A stretch of 64,000 nt of DNA, taken from an uncultured Christensenella sp. (GTDB lineage: Bacteria > Bacillota > Clostridia > Christensenellales > Pumilibacteraceae). The DNA lies in NCBI GenBank assembly GCA_910577995.1, contig CAJTND010000001.1, positions 248,001 through 312,000 of the forward strand. Direction: 5' to 3'. Shown one piece after another: positions 42,206 through 51,390 of this stretch. A model generated the notes under the pieces. It was not told the origin of the DNA. It did no database searches and saw nothing but the letters and a program-made list of their open reading frames with translations. Positions within the stretch are counted from its first letter, which is position 1, and each line of letters opens with the position of its first letter. The translations under genes and the position numbers were made by a program.

Positions 42206-42633
42206 AGCTTTATATCCATATCGGCGAACGACGCGCAACCGTTGCGGTAATCGTTCACCATGTCGAGTAGAGTAACACTGTCGAGCACCTTGTTTATATC
42301 GCTGTTGAGTTTGCTGAGCACGTTGCGATTGGGACAGTAAACGTCGTCGCAAACGCCCCAAACGCACTTAGGCGCATCGAATCCGTCGTCGAGCGCGCCG
42401 AGCATGTCGCCCACCGTGATGAGCCGCGGTTCGCGCGCGAGGATATACCCGCCCGATTTCCCTCTGTATGCGTATACGATCTCGCCGCGCTTGAGCATAC
42501 CGAGGAGCTGCTCGAGATACTTTATGCCTACGTCCGTCTGTCTGACGAGCTGCGACGCGCTAAGCGGGGCTTTGGCGAGCGCGAGCATAAAGCATAATCT
42601 CATTCCGTATGTCGCTCTTGTCGATAATCTCAT
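42202..42633 (-). CDS. Rrf2 family transcription regulator, IscR/CymR-like
   Basis: A 143-residue winged-helix repressor. STRATYGMRLCFMLA at the start, the HTH KAPLSASQLVRQTDVGIKYLEQLLGMLKRGEIV and the wing YRGKSGGYILAREP are typical. Three Cys (KCVWGVCDDVYC) at the cluster position of Fe-S Rrf2 proteins, spaced four residues apart instead of the more usual five. ATG 42633 with AAGGA upstream. It probably regulates itself and iscS through the palindrome at 42687-42712. Confidence 0.92.
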   Translation of the reverse strand: MRLSTRATYGMRLCFMLALAKAPLSASQLVRQTDVGIKYLEQLLGMLKRGEIVYAYRGKSGGYILAREPRLITVGDMLGALDDGFDAPKCVWGVCDDVYCPNRNVLSKLNSDINKVLDSVTLLDMVNDYRNGCASFADMDIKL

Positions 42634-42655
42634 AGCACCATCCTTCGTTAACGGC

Positions 42656-42684
42656 ATTATACCACCGAAAACGGCGATTGTCAA
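42656..42684 (-). promoter_or_regulatory. Consensus sigma-A promoter of rrf2-iscS
   Basis: On the minus strand, -35 TTGACA (42679-42684), 17-base spacer and -10 TATAAT (42656-42661), a full match to consensus, which suits a repressed promoter. Confidence 0.92.
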
Positions 42685-42686
42685 CA

Positions 42687-42712
42687 AATTCCCGGTAAAT
42701 TAACGGGGAATT
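42687..42712. promoter_or_regulatory. Palindromic operator candidate for the Rrf2 regulator
   Basis: A 26-base dyad of AATTCCC and GGGAATT arms around GGTAAATTAACG, matching its reverse complement at 22 of 26 positions, placed 2 bases upstream of the -35 box. It lacks a U-tract on either side, so it is unlikely to be a terminator. Confidence 0.6.
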
Positions 42713-42727
42713 AGCCGGCACGGAAGA

Positions 42728-43957
42728 TCAGTCGTACAGCGGGAACTCGTCGGTGAGCTTTTTGACACGTTTAAGGATATCGGACTTAGCCGCCTCGCCC
42801 TTTTCCGCGGCGTCGGCGATGCAGTCGGCTATCGTCTGCATTTCTTTTTCTTTCATGCCGCGAGTGGTGACGGCGGGCGTGCCTATGCGTATGCCGGAGG
42901 TCTTGGACGGCGGCAGCGGATCGAACGGTATCGCGTTCTTGTTGACGGTGATATTGCATTCGTCGAGCAGCGCTTCGAGCTCCTTGCCCGTCGTGTTTTT
43001 GAGCTTGACGAGCATAAGGTGGTTGTCCGTTCCGCCGGAAACGAGCTCCACGCCGCGCGCATTGAGCCGCGCCGCCAAAGCCGCCGCGTTTGCGACTATC
43101 TGCTTTTGATATTTCTTGAAGTCGTCGGATGCGGCTTCCTTGAGCGCGACCGCTTTTGCCGCTATGATATGCTCGAGCGGACCGCCCTGCGTCCCGGGGA
43201 ACACCGCTTTGTCTATCGCCTTGGCAAAAGCCTCGCGGCACAGTATCATACCGCCGCGCGGACCGCGCAACGTCTTGTGCGTCGTGGTCGTTACTATATC
43301 GGCGTACTTGACGGGATTGGGATGAAGTCCCGCCGCGACAAGCCCTGCTATGTGCGCCATATCGACCATGAGCACCGCGCCTACCTCGTCGGCTATCTTG
43401 CGGAACTCGGCGAAATCGATGACGCGCGGATATGCGGACGCGCCCGCGAGGATGAGTTTGGGCTTGCATTCTTTGGCGAGCCTTCTCACTTCGTCGTAGT
43501 CTATGGTCTCTTTTCCCTCGGTCACGCCGTAAGGCACGACGTTATAGAACCTGCCCGAATAATTGACCTTCGAGCCGTGCGTCAAATGTCCGCCGTGCGC
43601 GAGGTTCATGCCGAGATAGGTATCGCCGGGAGTGAGCGTCGCATAGAACGCGGCATGGTTGGCGTTCGCTCCGCAGTGCGGCTGAACGTTGGCATGCTCC
43701 GCGCCGAACAGCGCTTTCGCGCGCTCGATAGCGAGTGTTTCCACCTCGTCGACGTACTCGCAACCGCCGTAGTACCGCTTGCCTGGATAGCCTTCGGCGT
43801 ACTTATTGGTCAGGTGCGAGCCTGCCGCCGCGAGCACCGCGGGCGAAACGAAGTTTTCGCTCGCGATAAGCTCTATCTTAGAGCGCTGACGGCCTAGCTC
43901 TTTTTTCATGCTCGCCGCAACTTCGGGATCGGTCTTTTCGATGATGTCGAGTTCCAT
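42728..43957 (-). CDS. glyA: Serine hydroxymethyltransferase
   Basis: A 409-residue PLP enzyme converting serine and tetrahydrofolate to glycine and methylene-tetrahydrofolate, which FolD would then use. Motifs: LIASENFVSPAVLAA, NKYAEGYPGKRYYGGCEYVD, and the PLP lysine in VTTTTHKTLRGPRGG. GGAG precedes the ATG. Complete. Confidence 0.98.
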   Translation of the reverse strand: MELDIIEKTDPEVAASMKKELGRQRSKIELIASENFVSPAVLAAAGSHLTNKYAEGYPGKRYYGGCEYVDEVETLAIERAKALFGAEHANVQPHCGANANHAAFYATLTPGDTYLGMNLAHGGHLTHGSKVNYSGRFYNVVPYGVTEGKETIDYDEVRRLAKECKPKLILAGASAYPRVIDFAEFRKIADEVGAVLMVDMAHIAGLVAAGLHPNPVKYADIVTTTTHKTLRGPRGGMILCREAFAKAIDKAVFPGTQGGPLEHIIAAKAVALKEAASDDFKKYQKQIVANAAALAARLNARGVELVSGGTDNHLMLVKLKNTTGKELEALLDECNITVNKNAIPFDPLPPSKTSGIRIGTPAVTTRGMKEKEMQTIADCIADAAEKGEAAKSDILKRVKKLTDEFPLYD

Positions 43958-43968
43958 TATGTTCTCCT

Positions 43969-44406
43969 TTACGGTTCTTTTGTCGGCTGTCCGTCGGATC
44001 CGACGGTGTTATCGCTCGCCTTGGCGACTATCGTCGGCAGTATGCCTTTTCGCCGCCTGTAAGCCTTGTCTATGATAAACGCGCACAGCAGCCCAAGCGC
44101 GAGCCCGACTGCGCAAAGCGCGATCTGTAACCACGGCTCGCCGATAAGCCCTATGAGCGCGCCCGCCACCATCAGCAGCAGCGGTATCGCGTATATCGCG
44201 AGCGCGCCCGCGCCGACGGCGCGCGTCGGCATTTCGACTATCACGCGCTCTCCCGCGTCGACCGATATCTCGGTGCGCGCGGGGACCGTCATGCTCTTGC
44301 GCTTGTTGAACGCGCACATCTGACAGCCGTCGCATCGCTCCGTGCGCGTCAGCTCGATATACACACAGCCGCGCTTTACCTTTTTTACGGTGCAGATCTC
44401 TCTCAT
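43969..44406 (-). CDS. RseC/SoxR-reducing-system family membrane protein
   Basis: A 145-residue protein with an N-terminal Cys-rich soluble part (C14, then TERCDGCQMC) followed by two membrane helices (about 70-92 and 98-118) and a basic tail. This is the plan of the RseC/MucC family, which in proteobacteria influences SoxR reduction and in Clostridia often accompanies electron transport genes, of which none are seen here. The ATG at 44406 overlaps the tcdA stop (ATGA). Function here is unknown. Confidence 0.8.
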   Translation of the reverse strand: MREICTVKKVKRGCVYIELTRTERCDGCQMCAFNKRKSMTVPARTEISVDAGERVIVEMPTRAVGAGALAIYAIPLLLMVAGALIGLIGEPWLQIALCAVGLALGLLCAFIIDKAYRRRKGILPTIVAKASDNTVGSDGQPTKEP

Positions 44407-45080
44407 ATGCCCGTCAGCCTCTTTACGACATGTCCCGCGAGCATCGCGCCCATGACGGCGGGCGGCGCGGCGGCGGACGCAGGTTCTTGCAAGCGCGCGA
44501 GCGGCGGCGAGCATGCGCACACCGTGTCGAGCTCGGTTATTCCGAGCTTTTTCAGCTCGCGGCGAAGCGTGCGCGCGATAGGGTCGTACTGCGTTTTGTA
44601 AATGTCCGTAACGGCGAGATCGCAGTCCAGCCTGTTGCCCGCGCCCATGGCGGAAACTATGCCGATGCCCCTCGCCTTGCACGCCGCTATAAGCACGATC
44701 TTGTTCTTGATATCGTCAATCGCGTCGATGCAATAGTCGAAATCGGCGTCGAGGATAGCGCCGATATTATCGGCGTCGACGAACTGCTCGACCGCCGTCG
44801 CGACAACGTCCGGCGAGATCTCCTCGGCGCGCGCTTTGGCGGCGGCGGCTTTATTCATACCGACGGTGCGCGACGTAGCGAGCAGCTGACGGTTGATGTT
44901 GCTCGGCTCGAAAACGTCGCCGTCGACGAACGTTAGACGGCCGACGCCGCTGCGGATAAGCGTTTCCGCAGCCGCACCGCCCACACCGCCGAGCCCGACT
45001 ACGAGCACGCGCGCGGTCTTGAGCCGCTCTACGCCGCCGTCGCCGACGAGCGGGCGCAGTCTGTCAAAGAGCTTCGACAA
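44403..45080 (-). CDS. tcdA: tRNA threonylcarbamoyladenosine dehydratase (ThiF/E1-like)
   Basis: A 225-residue E1-like ATPase. VVGLGGVGGAAAETL is the nucleotide-binding loop, DGDVFEPSNINRQLLA the Asp/Arg segment, and DYCIDAIDDIKNKI the adenylation region. TcdA (YrvM) cyclises t6A37 to ct6A. In B. subtilis it also lies beside aspS and hisS, supporting this over MoeB or ThiF. It overlaps aspS by 17 bases. Confidence 0.92.
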   Translation of the reverse strand: MSKLFDRLRPLVGDGGVERLKTARVLVVGLGGVGGAAAETLIRSGVGRLTFVDGDVFEPSNINRQLLATSRTVGMNKAAAAKARAEEISPDVVATAVEQFVDADNIGAILDADFDYCIDAIDDIKNKIVLIAACKARGIGIVSAMGAGNRLDCDLAVTDIYKTQYDPIARTLRRELKKLGITELDTVCACSPPLARLQEPASAAAPPAVMGAMLAGHVVKRLTGI

Positions 45081-46857
45081 TGCGAAGTCCGAGCTCGTCG
45101 GTCTGTTTCTTATCGACGGGCGTAGGTGCTTGCGTCATCATATCCGACGCGTTCTGTATCTTGGGGAAAGTTATAACGTCCTTGATGTTGTCGGTGTGCG
45201 CGAGCATCATGACCAAGCGGTCGAAGCCGAACGCAAGCCCGCCGTGCGGCGGCGCGCCGTATTTGAACGCGTTGACAAAGAAGCCGAACCGCTCCTCTAT
45301 CTGCTCGTCGGAAAAACCGAGGATATTGAATATGCGTTTTTGAAGCGCGCGGTCGTGTATCCTGAGACTGCCGCCGCCCGACTCCTCGCCGTTGATGACG
45401 AGATCGTACGCCGCCGCACGGACCTTGCCGGGATCGGATTCGAGGATATCGAGATCGTTTTCGTGCGGCATGGTGAACGGGTGGTGCACCGCGACGAACC
45501 GTTTTTCTTCATCGCTGTACTCGAACATCGGGAAGTCCACTACCCAAAGCACGTCGTATTTTGACTTGTCTATCAGGTTGCCTTTTTCCGCAAGGTGGAG
45601 CCTTAGCGCGCCGAGCGCTTTATAAACGACCTCGTCTTTGTCCGCGCAGAACAGCAGTATATCGCCGGGCTTGGCGTCGGCGCGGTCGAGTATCGCCTTG
45701 ACCGTGTCCTCGGACATGAATTTGGTTATCGAGGACAGAAGCTCGCCGTTTTTGCGAACGGATATCCAGGCAAGACCTTTCGCCTTGAACGTTTTGACGA
45801 ATTCGCCGAGCGCGTCGATATCGCGGCGCGAGAGTATAAGGTTATCCTCGTCGACAAAGCCCTTGGCGTTTATCATGCGGACACTGCCGCCGACGTTTTC
45901 CACCGCGCGCTCGAATACTTGGAAGCCGCAGCCCTTTGCGATATCGGAAATATCGATTAGTTCCAGACCGAAACGCGTATCGGGCTTATCCGAGCCGAAA
46001 CGGCGCATCGCCTCATCGTAAGGCATTTCGCGTATCTTTGCGGGGAGCTTGACGCCGCCGCACTTTTTGAATATTTCTCTTACGAGCCCGTACGAAAGAT
46101 CCATCACCTGCTTTTGCGTGACGAACGACATCTCCATGTCTATCTGCGTGAACTCGGGCTGACGGTTGGCGCGCAGGTCCTCGTCGCGGAAGCAGCGCGC
46201 TATCTGATAGTATTTATCCGCGCCGCCTATCATCAACAGCTGTTTGTAGAGCTGCGGCGACTGCGGCAATGCATAAAACGCGCCGTTCTTGATACGCGAC
46301 GGAACGAGATAATCGCGCGCGCCCTCGGGCGTGGACTTGCCGAGATACGGCGTTTCTATCTCCCAAAACCCGTGCTTGTGCAGGTAACTGCGCGTAACGT
46401 GCATCATTTCGCTGCGCAACCGCATGATCTCCGTCATCTTGTCGGTGCGGAGGTCGAGATAGCGATATTTGAGCCGCGTCATCTCGTTGACTTTTTCCGC
46501 CTCGTCTATCTCGAAAGGCGGAGTGTCCGAGTCTGAAAGTATCTGCGCTTCGAGCGCGAGCACCTCTATCGTGCCCGTCTTGATCTTGGGGTTTATCCTG
46601 TCCTCGCTGCGGCTTCTCAGCTTACCGCGCACGGCGAGCACGTACTCGCCCCGCACCTTTTCCGCAAGCGCGAAGTCGGGCGTTTCCGACGCGTCGAAAA
46701 CGATTTGAAGTATGCCCGTCCTGTCGCGGAGATCTACGAAGATAAGTCCGCCGAAGTCGCGGCGCTTCGCCGCCCAGCCTTTGACGATAACTTCCTTGCC
46801 TATATCGGACTCGGTCAGCTCCGTGCAGTAATGTGTCCTGTCGCCTATTGCTTTCAT
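45064..46857 (-). CDS. aspS: Aspartyl-tRNA synthetase
   Basis: A 597-residue class II synthetase. N-terminal OB domain (VKGWAAKRRDFGGLIFVDLRDRTG), class II motif 2 around ARCFRDEDLRANRQPEFTQID, the inserted GAD domain, and motif 3 in GLAFGFDRLVMMLA. The size is bacterial-type. The start overlaps the hisS stop (ATGA). Confidence 0.97.
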   Translation of the reverse strand: MKAIGDRTHYCTELTESDIGKEVIVKGWAAKRRDFGGLIFVDLRDRTGILQIVFDASETPDFALAEKVRGEYVLAVRGKLRSRSEDRINPKIKTGTIEVLALEAQILSDSDTPPFEIDEAEKVNEMTRLKYRYLDLRTDKMTEIMRLRSEMMHVTRSYLHKHGFWEIETPYLGKSTPEGARDYLVPSRIKNGAFYALPQSPQLYKQLLMIGGADKYYQIARCFRDEDLRANRQPEFTQIDMEMSFVTQKQVMDLSYGLVREIFKKCGGVKLPAKIREMPYDEAMRRFGSDKPDTRFGLELIDISDIAKGCGFQVFERAVENVGGSVRMINAKGFVDEDNLILSRRDIDALGEFVKTFKAKGLAWISVRKNGELLSSITKFMSEDTVKAILDRADAKPGDILLFCADKDEVVYKALGALRLHLAEKGNLIDKSKYDVLWVVDFPMFEYSDEEKRFVAVHHPFTMPHENDLDILESDPGKVRAAAYDLVINGEESGGGSLRIHDRALQKRIFNILGFSDEQIEERFGFFVNAFKYGAPPHGGLAFGFDRLVMMLAHTDNIKDVITFPKIQNASDMMTQAPTPVDKKQTDELGLRIVEAL

Positions 46858-48098
46858 ATTATCCTCCGAACGTCGCCGAGGACGTCAGTTTTGCGTATTT
46901 CGTAAGTAGCGCCGTCCGCCATGCGTTTGGCTGTGTATACGCCGCTTTCGAGCTCGCTCTCGCCGAGCGTGATAACGTACTTATAACCCTGCCTGTCCGC
47001 GTACTTGAACTGCGCTTTCAGGCTCTTGCCCATGATATCGGTCTCGGCGGCAAGCCCGCCGCCGCGCAGCTCTCGCACTATCCTCGCACACTCGCCGCGC
47101 GCGCCGTCGCACTGCGCCGCAACGTACACGTCGGGCGCGGGACGCTCGAAGGCTATCCCGTTCTTTTCCGCGCCGTCGATCAGCCGTTCCAGCCCGCAAC
47201 CGAACCCGACGCACGGAGTCGGCTTTCCGCCGAGGCTCTCGCACAGCCCGTCGTACCGCCCGCCGCCGAGCAAGGTCAGTCCGCCGCGGACGAACTCGAA
47301 CACCGTCCGAGTATAGTAATCGAGCCCGCGAACGAGGTCGGGCGTTTCGGTATAGCTTATGCCCGCCGCGTCGAGCCCGTCGGTCACCGCTTTGTGGTGC
47401 GCCTTGCAGTCGTCGCAAAGATGATCTCGTATGCTTGGCGCGGACTTATAGACCTCGCGGCACGACTTGACTTTGCAGTCGAGCGCGCGCAAGGGGTTTG
47501 TAGCAGCGCGGCGTTTGCAGTCGTCGCACAGCTTATCGGTATTATCGGCGAGGAATTTGCGCAGAGCCTTATTGTACTCGGCGCGGCACGTCGGACAGCC
47601 TATAGTATTGAGCTCGAGCGTCAGTCCGTCGCCGTCGAACCCTATCTCACGCAAAAAGTCGTGCGCCATGGATATTATTTCTATATCGAAAGACGGCAAC
47701 GGACTCCCGAAGAACTCCGCGCCGAACTGGTGATGCTCGCGATAGCGTCCCGCCTGAGGCTGCTCGTAACGGTACAGCGATTCGATATAATACACTTTCA
47801 GCGGCAGTGTTTCGCCGAGGTTGTTCTCCACGAACGACCGCACAACGCCCGCAGTGCCCTCGGGACGGAGCGCGAGCCTTCTGCCGCGCTTATCCTCGAA
47901 GATATACATTTCCTTATTGACGATATCGGTCTCGTCGCCTATCGAGCGCAGGTAAAGCTCCGCGCTCTCGAATACGGGCGTGCGTATCTGCTTGACGTTA
48001 TACCGTCTTGCGACCGACCGCGCGACAGCCTCGACTGCGTGCCATTTGTGGCTGTCCGCGGGCAGCATGTCCTTTGTGCCTTTGGGGATATTTATCAT
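46854..48098 (-). CDS. hisS: Histidyl-tRNA synthetase
   Basis: A 414-residue class II synthetase. GTKDMLP at the start, LRPEGTAGVVRSF, QFGAEFFGS (motif 2 area), LVRGLDYYTRTVFEFV and GGGRYDGLCESLGGK are the HisRS signatures; a C-terminal anticodon-binding domain follows. A Cys cluster (CPTC, CDDC, CDDC) in the middle may bind zinc, as in some clostridial HisRS. It lies 9 bases from hslU. Confidence 0.97.
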   Translation of the reverse strand: MINIPKGTKDMLPADSHKWHAVEAVARSVARRYNVKQIRTPVFESAELYLRSIGDETDIVNKEMYIFEDKRGRRLALRPEGTAGVVRSFVENNLGETLPLKVYYIESLYRYEQPQAGRYREHHQFGAEFFGSPLPSFDIEIISMAHDFLREIGFDGDGLTLELNTIGCPTCRAEYNKALRKFLADNTDKLCDDCKRRAATNPLRALDCKVKSCREVYKSAPSIRDHLCDDCKAHHKAVTDGLDAAGISYTETPDLVRGLDYYTRTVFEFVRGGLTLLGGGRYDGLCESLGGKPTPCVGFGCGLERLIDGAEKNGIAFERPAPDVYVAAQCDGARGECARIVRELRGGGLAAETDIMGKSLKAQFKYADRQGYKYVITLGESELESGVYTAKRMADGATYEIRKTDVLGDVRRII

Positions 48099-48107
48099 CG
48101 TATGCTC

Positions 48108-49421
48108 TTAAAGAATGTATTTTTTGAGGTTGTGCGCCGATATCTCTTTAGCGAGGTGCTCCTCGACGTATGCCTTGTCGACGACTACGTCGATCTCGGG
48201 ATTGTTGCCGTCGGCGTTGAAGCTGATATCCTCCAAAAGGCTTTCCATTATCGTATGCAGTCTGCGCGCGCCGATGTCCTCGCCCGTTTCGTTCTCCACG
48301 ACGGCGATACGGCTCATTTCTTCTATCGCGTCGGGCGTGAATGTGAGCTTGATGTTTTCCACCGACAGCATCGCCGCGTATTGGCGAGTGACTGCGTTTT
48401 CGGGCTCGGTGAATATCTTGACGAAATCGTCGAAAGTCAGCGATTCCAGATCGACGCGTATGGGGAAGCGCCCCTGCAACTCGGGTATGAGATCGGTCAC
48501 GCTCGATATCTGGAACGCGCCCGCCGCGATGAACAGTATATAATCGGTCTTGATCGCGCCGTACTTGGTCATGACGGTACAGCCCTCGACGATGGGCAGG
48601 ATGTCGCGCTGCACGCCCTCGCGCGAAACGTCCATGCCTCCGCCCGAGTTTTGACGGTGCGCTATCTTGTCTATCTCGTCGATAAAGATTATGCCGTCCT
48701 CTTGGGCACGGCGCACGCCCTCCGCCTTTATGGCGTCCATGTCCAAAAGCCGCTCGCTCTCCTCTTCCATGTAGATGGCGAGCGCTTCTTCGACGCTTAC
48801 GCGGCGGCGCTTTTTGCGCTGAGGCAGTATGCCGCCGAGCATGTCGTTGAGGTTGAATTCGAGGTTCATGCCGGGCATGGCTTCGAGCTGAGGCGCACGC
48901 TCGGCGACCTCTATCTCGACCACCGTCTTGTTGAGCTTGCCGTCGCGCAGGTCGTCCGCGACCTTGGCGCGCAATACCGATTCCGCTATGTCGGCGGAGG
49001 ATTTTTTACGCGCTTTTACGACTGCGTCTATTATCTTGTTCTCGGCGAACTCGCGGGCTTTGCTCTCGACGACCGCCATCTGCTCTTCCTTGACGAGGTG
49101 CACGGCAGTCTCGGCGAGGTCGCGTATCATCGACTCTACGTCGCGTCCTACATAGCCGACCTCGGTATACTTGGTCGCCTCTACCTTGATGAACGGCGCA
49201 TGCACTATCTTTGCGAGCCTGCGCGCTATCTCGGTCTTGCCGACGCCCGTCGGTCCTTTCATGATGATGTTCTTCGGCGTAATCTCCTCGCGCACCGATT
49301 CCGCGAGCATGCTCCTGCGGTAACGGTTGCGGAGAGCGATCGCGACTGCGCGCTTCGCCTTGTTCTGTCCTATTATATATCTGTCGAGCTCCGCGACGAT
49401 CTGCTTGGGCGTAAGATCCAT
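48108..49421 (-). CDS. hslU: ATP-dependent protease ATPase subunit HslU
   Basis: A 437-residue AAA+ unfoldase of the HslUV protease. TPKQIVAELDRYIIGQ at the start, GPTGVGKTEIARRLA (Walker A), an I domain (about 110-240), IIFIDEIDKIA (Walker B) and the C-terminal KKYIL tail that docks into HslV. The ATG at 49421 shares a base with the hslV stop (TAATG). The downstream neighbour is hisS, not codY as in Bacillus. Confidence 0.96.
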   Translation of the reverse strand: MDLTPKQIVAELDRYIIGQNKAKRAVAIALRNRYRRSMLAESVREEITPKNIIMKGPTGVGKTEIARRLAKIVHAPFIKVEATKYTEVGYVGRDVESMIRDLAETAVHLVKEEQMAVVESKAREFAENKIIDAVVKARKKSSADIAESVLRAKVADDLRDGKLNKTVVEIEVAERAPQLEAMPGMNLEFNLNDMLGGILPQRKKRRRVSVEEALAIYMEEESERLLDMDAIKAEGVRRAQEDGIIFIDEIDKIAHRQNSGGGMDVSREGVQRDILPIVEGCTVMTKYGAIKTDYILFIAAGAFQISSVTDLIPELQGRFPIRVDLESLTFDDFVKIFTEPENAVTRQYAAMLSVENIKLTFTPDAIEEMSRIAVVENETGEDIGARRLHTIMESLLEDISFNADGNNPEIDVVVDKAYVEEHLAKEISAHNLKKYIL

Positions 49422-49954
49422 TATGCGACCTCCACAACGATATTGGAATTGGTGAATATGCATATGTCGGACGCTATCTTCATTGCGCCGCGAGCGACCT
49501 GCTCCGCCGTCATGTCCGTGTTTTCGAGCAGTGCCCTGCCCGCCGCGAGCGCATAATTGCCGCCGGAGCCTATCGCGCACACTCCGTGCTCGGGCTCGAT
49601 AACGTCGCCGCTGCCCGACACTATGAACATGTCTTTTTTGTCCGCGACTATCATCAGCGCTTCGAGCTGACGCAGATTGCGGTCGCCGCGCCAGAGCATG
49701 GCAAGCTCTACCGCTGCGCGCATCAGGTTGCCCGAATACTTGTTGAGCATTTCTTCAAACCGCTCGCTCAGAGTAAAAGCGTCGGCTACCGAGCCGGCAA
49801 AGCCGAGTATGACGCTGTCGTTGTATACGCGCCGTACCTTTCTCGCATTGCTCTTCATGACGACTTGCTGATTTTGCGTCACCTGCCCATCGCCCGCGAT
49901 AACGGTCTGTCCGTCCTTTCTGACTCCGATTATGGTCGTTCCTTCGAGTTTCAT
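49421..49954 (-). CDS. hslV: ATP-dependent protease peptidase subunit HslV
   Basis: A 177-residue proteasome-related peptidase. The catalytic Thr is T6 in MKLEGTTIIGV, so a five-residue propeptide must be removed; the family core GDGQVT and KVRRVYNDSVILGFAGSVADAFTL follow. GGAG before the ATG. Own promoter and a hairpin near the 5' end of the mRNA. Confidence 0.96.
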   Translation of the reverse strand: MKLEGTTIIGVRKDGQTVIAGDGQVTQNQQVVMKSNARKVRRVYNDSVILGFAGSVADAFTLSERFEEMLNKYSGNLMRAAVELAMLWRGDRNLRQLEALMIVADKKDMFIVSGSGDVIEPEHGVCAIGSGGNYALAAGRALLENTDMTAEQVARGAMKIASDICIFTNSNIVVEVA

Positions 49955-49994
49955 ATACCGCTCCGAAAATTATTACCGATTTTTTATCCGTGCC

Positions 49995-50016
49995 GACGCG
50001 CAAAGCTCCGCGCGTC
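49995..50016 (-). promoter_or_regulatory. 5'-end hairpin of the hslVU transcript
   Basis: Perfect 7-base stem GACGCGC/GCGCGTC with an 8-base loop, beginning within about 7 bases of the predicted transcription start. Such 5' hairpins commonly protect mRNA from 5' exonucleases. Confidence 0.5.
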
Positions 50017-50029
50017 CGTGTTAAACTTT

Positions 50030-50058
50030 ATTATATAACATCTATGGCTCAAAAGCAA
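50030..50058 (-). promoter_or_regulatory. Sigma-A promoter of hslV-hslU-hisS-aspS-tcdA
   Basis: On the minus strand, -35 TTGCTT (50053-50058), 17-base spacer and -10 TATAAT (50030-50035). Confidence 0.82.
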
Positions 50059-50094
50059 GCTTTTGATAACACTATTCCCCGCGCGCGAAATATT

Positions 50095-51390
50095 TTACGC
50101 GCCGCCATTGAGCGTCGTTTCCGCCCACTTCGCGGCGGCGGCGGCGCTCCTGTCGTAGTACGCGCGCTTTCTGTCCGCCTTTTTTCCGCCTATCGGCGGC
50201 AGTATGCCGAAGTTGGCGTTCATCGGCTGAAAATGCTCGTTTTCGGCGGAGATATAGCCGAGCAGTGCGCCGACTATCGTTTCGGGCGGCGGCACGGAAG
50301 TATCCTTGCCGTTTAACAGCCTGTGTGCTTCCGCCGCCGCGATAAGCCCCGTCGCCATGCTCTCGACGTAGCCCTCGACGCCGCAGAGCTGTCCCGCGAC
50401 GAAGATATCGGGCGCGGCTTTGAGCCTGAGATCCGCGCCTAGCGTTTTCGGCGCGTTGAGAAAGGTATTTCTGTGCATCACGCCGTATCGCACTATCTCT
50501 ATGTTTTTGAGCGCGGGTATCATGGAAAACACGCGCTTCTGCTCGCCGAACCTGAGGTTTGTCTGAAACCCGACGAGGTTATAAAGCGTCGACTCGGTGT
50601 TCTCCCTGCGGAGCTGCAAGACAGCATAGGGCTTGCCCGCGTCGCGAAATCCGACGGGACGGAGCGGTCCGTACCGCAAAGCGTCCTCGCCGCGCGCCGC
50701 CATTACCTCGACGGGCATACAGCCCTCGAACACTCCGCCTATCTCGTCGACCGCGCGTTCCGCATGCACGAGCGCGTCGTAAAACGCGAGGTACTCGTCC
50801 TTGGTCATCGGACAGTTGAGATAATCGTCGCCGCCCTTGCCGTAGCGCGCGCCGAAAAACGCGCGGTCTGTATCGATACATTCCGCGGTGATTATCGGCG
50901 CGGCGGCGTCGTAGAACGACAGCGAGCTTTCGCCCGATATGCGCATCAACTCGGCGGCAAGCGCGTCGTGGCACACCGGTCCTGCGCAAACTATGACGAT
51001 GCCGCCGAAGTCGAGCTTGTCGACGACGCGGCTTATCACTTCGATATTCTTTTCTTGTTTCACCTCGGCGGTGACCGCCGCGGAAAACGCGTCGCGGTCG
51101 ACGGCAAGCGCGCCGCCTGCCGGCACGCGGCAGCCGTCGGCTATCGGGATCAATCTCGACCCGAATATACGCAGTTCGTTTTTGAGCGCGCCGCTCGCCG
51201 TGGTATCGATATCGCTTTTGAGCGAGTTGGAACAGACGAGCTCGGCGAGCCCGTCGCTCTTGTGCGCCGCCGACCGCCATAGCGGCTTAGCCTCGTAAAG
51301 CTTGACCTTTACGCCGCGGCGCGCGAGAAACAGCGCGGCTTCCGTGCCCGCAAGCCCGCCGCCTACGATCGTTACGGGCTTATTTGTCAT
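50095..51390 (-). CDS. trmFO: Methylenetetrahydrofolate-tRNA (uracil-5-)-methyltransferase TrmFO
   Basis: A 431-residue FAD enzyme that makes m5U54 in tRNA with methylene-tetrahydrofolate. VGGGLAGTEAALFLA binds FAD; KSDGLAELVCSNSLKSD, CPMTKDEY and the C-terminal GCEGYVES-like segment (CGVEGYVESMATGL) are family marks. Start overlaps topA by 11 bases. The order topA-trmFO-hslV is as in Bacillus, minus xerC. Confidence 0.96.
   Translation of the reverse strand: MTNKPVTIVGGGLAGTEAALFLARRGVKVKLYEAKPLWRSAAHKSDGLAELVCSNSLKSDIDTTASGALKNELRIFGSRLIPIADGCRVPAGGALAVDRDAFSAAVTAEVKQEKNIEVISRVVDKLDFGGIVIVCAGPVCHDALAAELMRISGESSLSFYDAAAPIITAECIDTDRAFFGARYGKGGDDYLNCPMTKDEYLAFYDALVHAERAVDEIGGVFEGCMPVEVMAARGEDALRYGPLRPVGFRDAGKPYAVLQLRRENTESTLYNLVGFQTNLRFGEQKRVFSMIPALKNIEIVRYGVMHRNTFLNAPKTLGADLRLKAAPDIFVAGQLCGVEGYVESMATGLIAAAEAHRLLNGKDTSVPPPETIVGALLGYISAENEHFQPMNANFGILPPIGGKKADRKRAYYDRSAAAAAKWAETTLNGGA

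Noticed and set aside
44403..45080. MoeB or ThiF identity for the E1-like protein
   Set aside because: No molybdopterin or thiamine genes nearby; adjacency to aspS-hisS matches TcdA.
46833..49556. A 907-codon open frame on the plus strand
   Set aside because: It lies opposite hisS and hslU, which have complete motifs and conserved order; long antisense frames are expected in GC-rich genes. No domain or ribosome site supports it.
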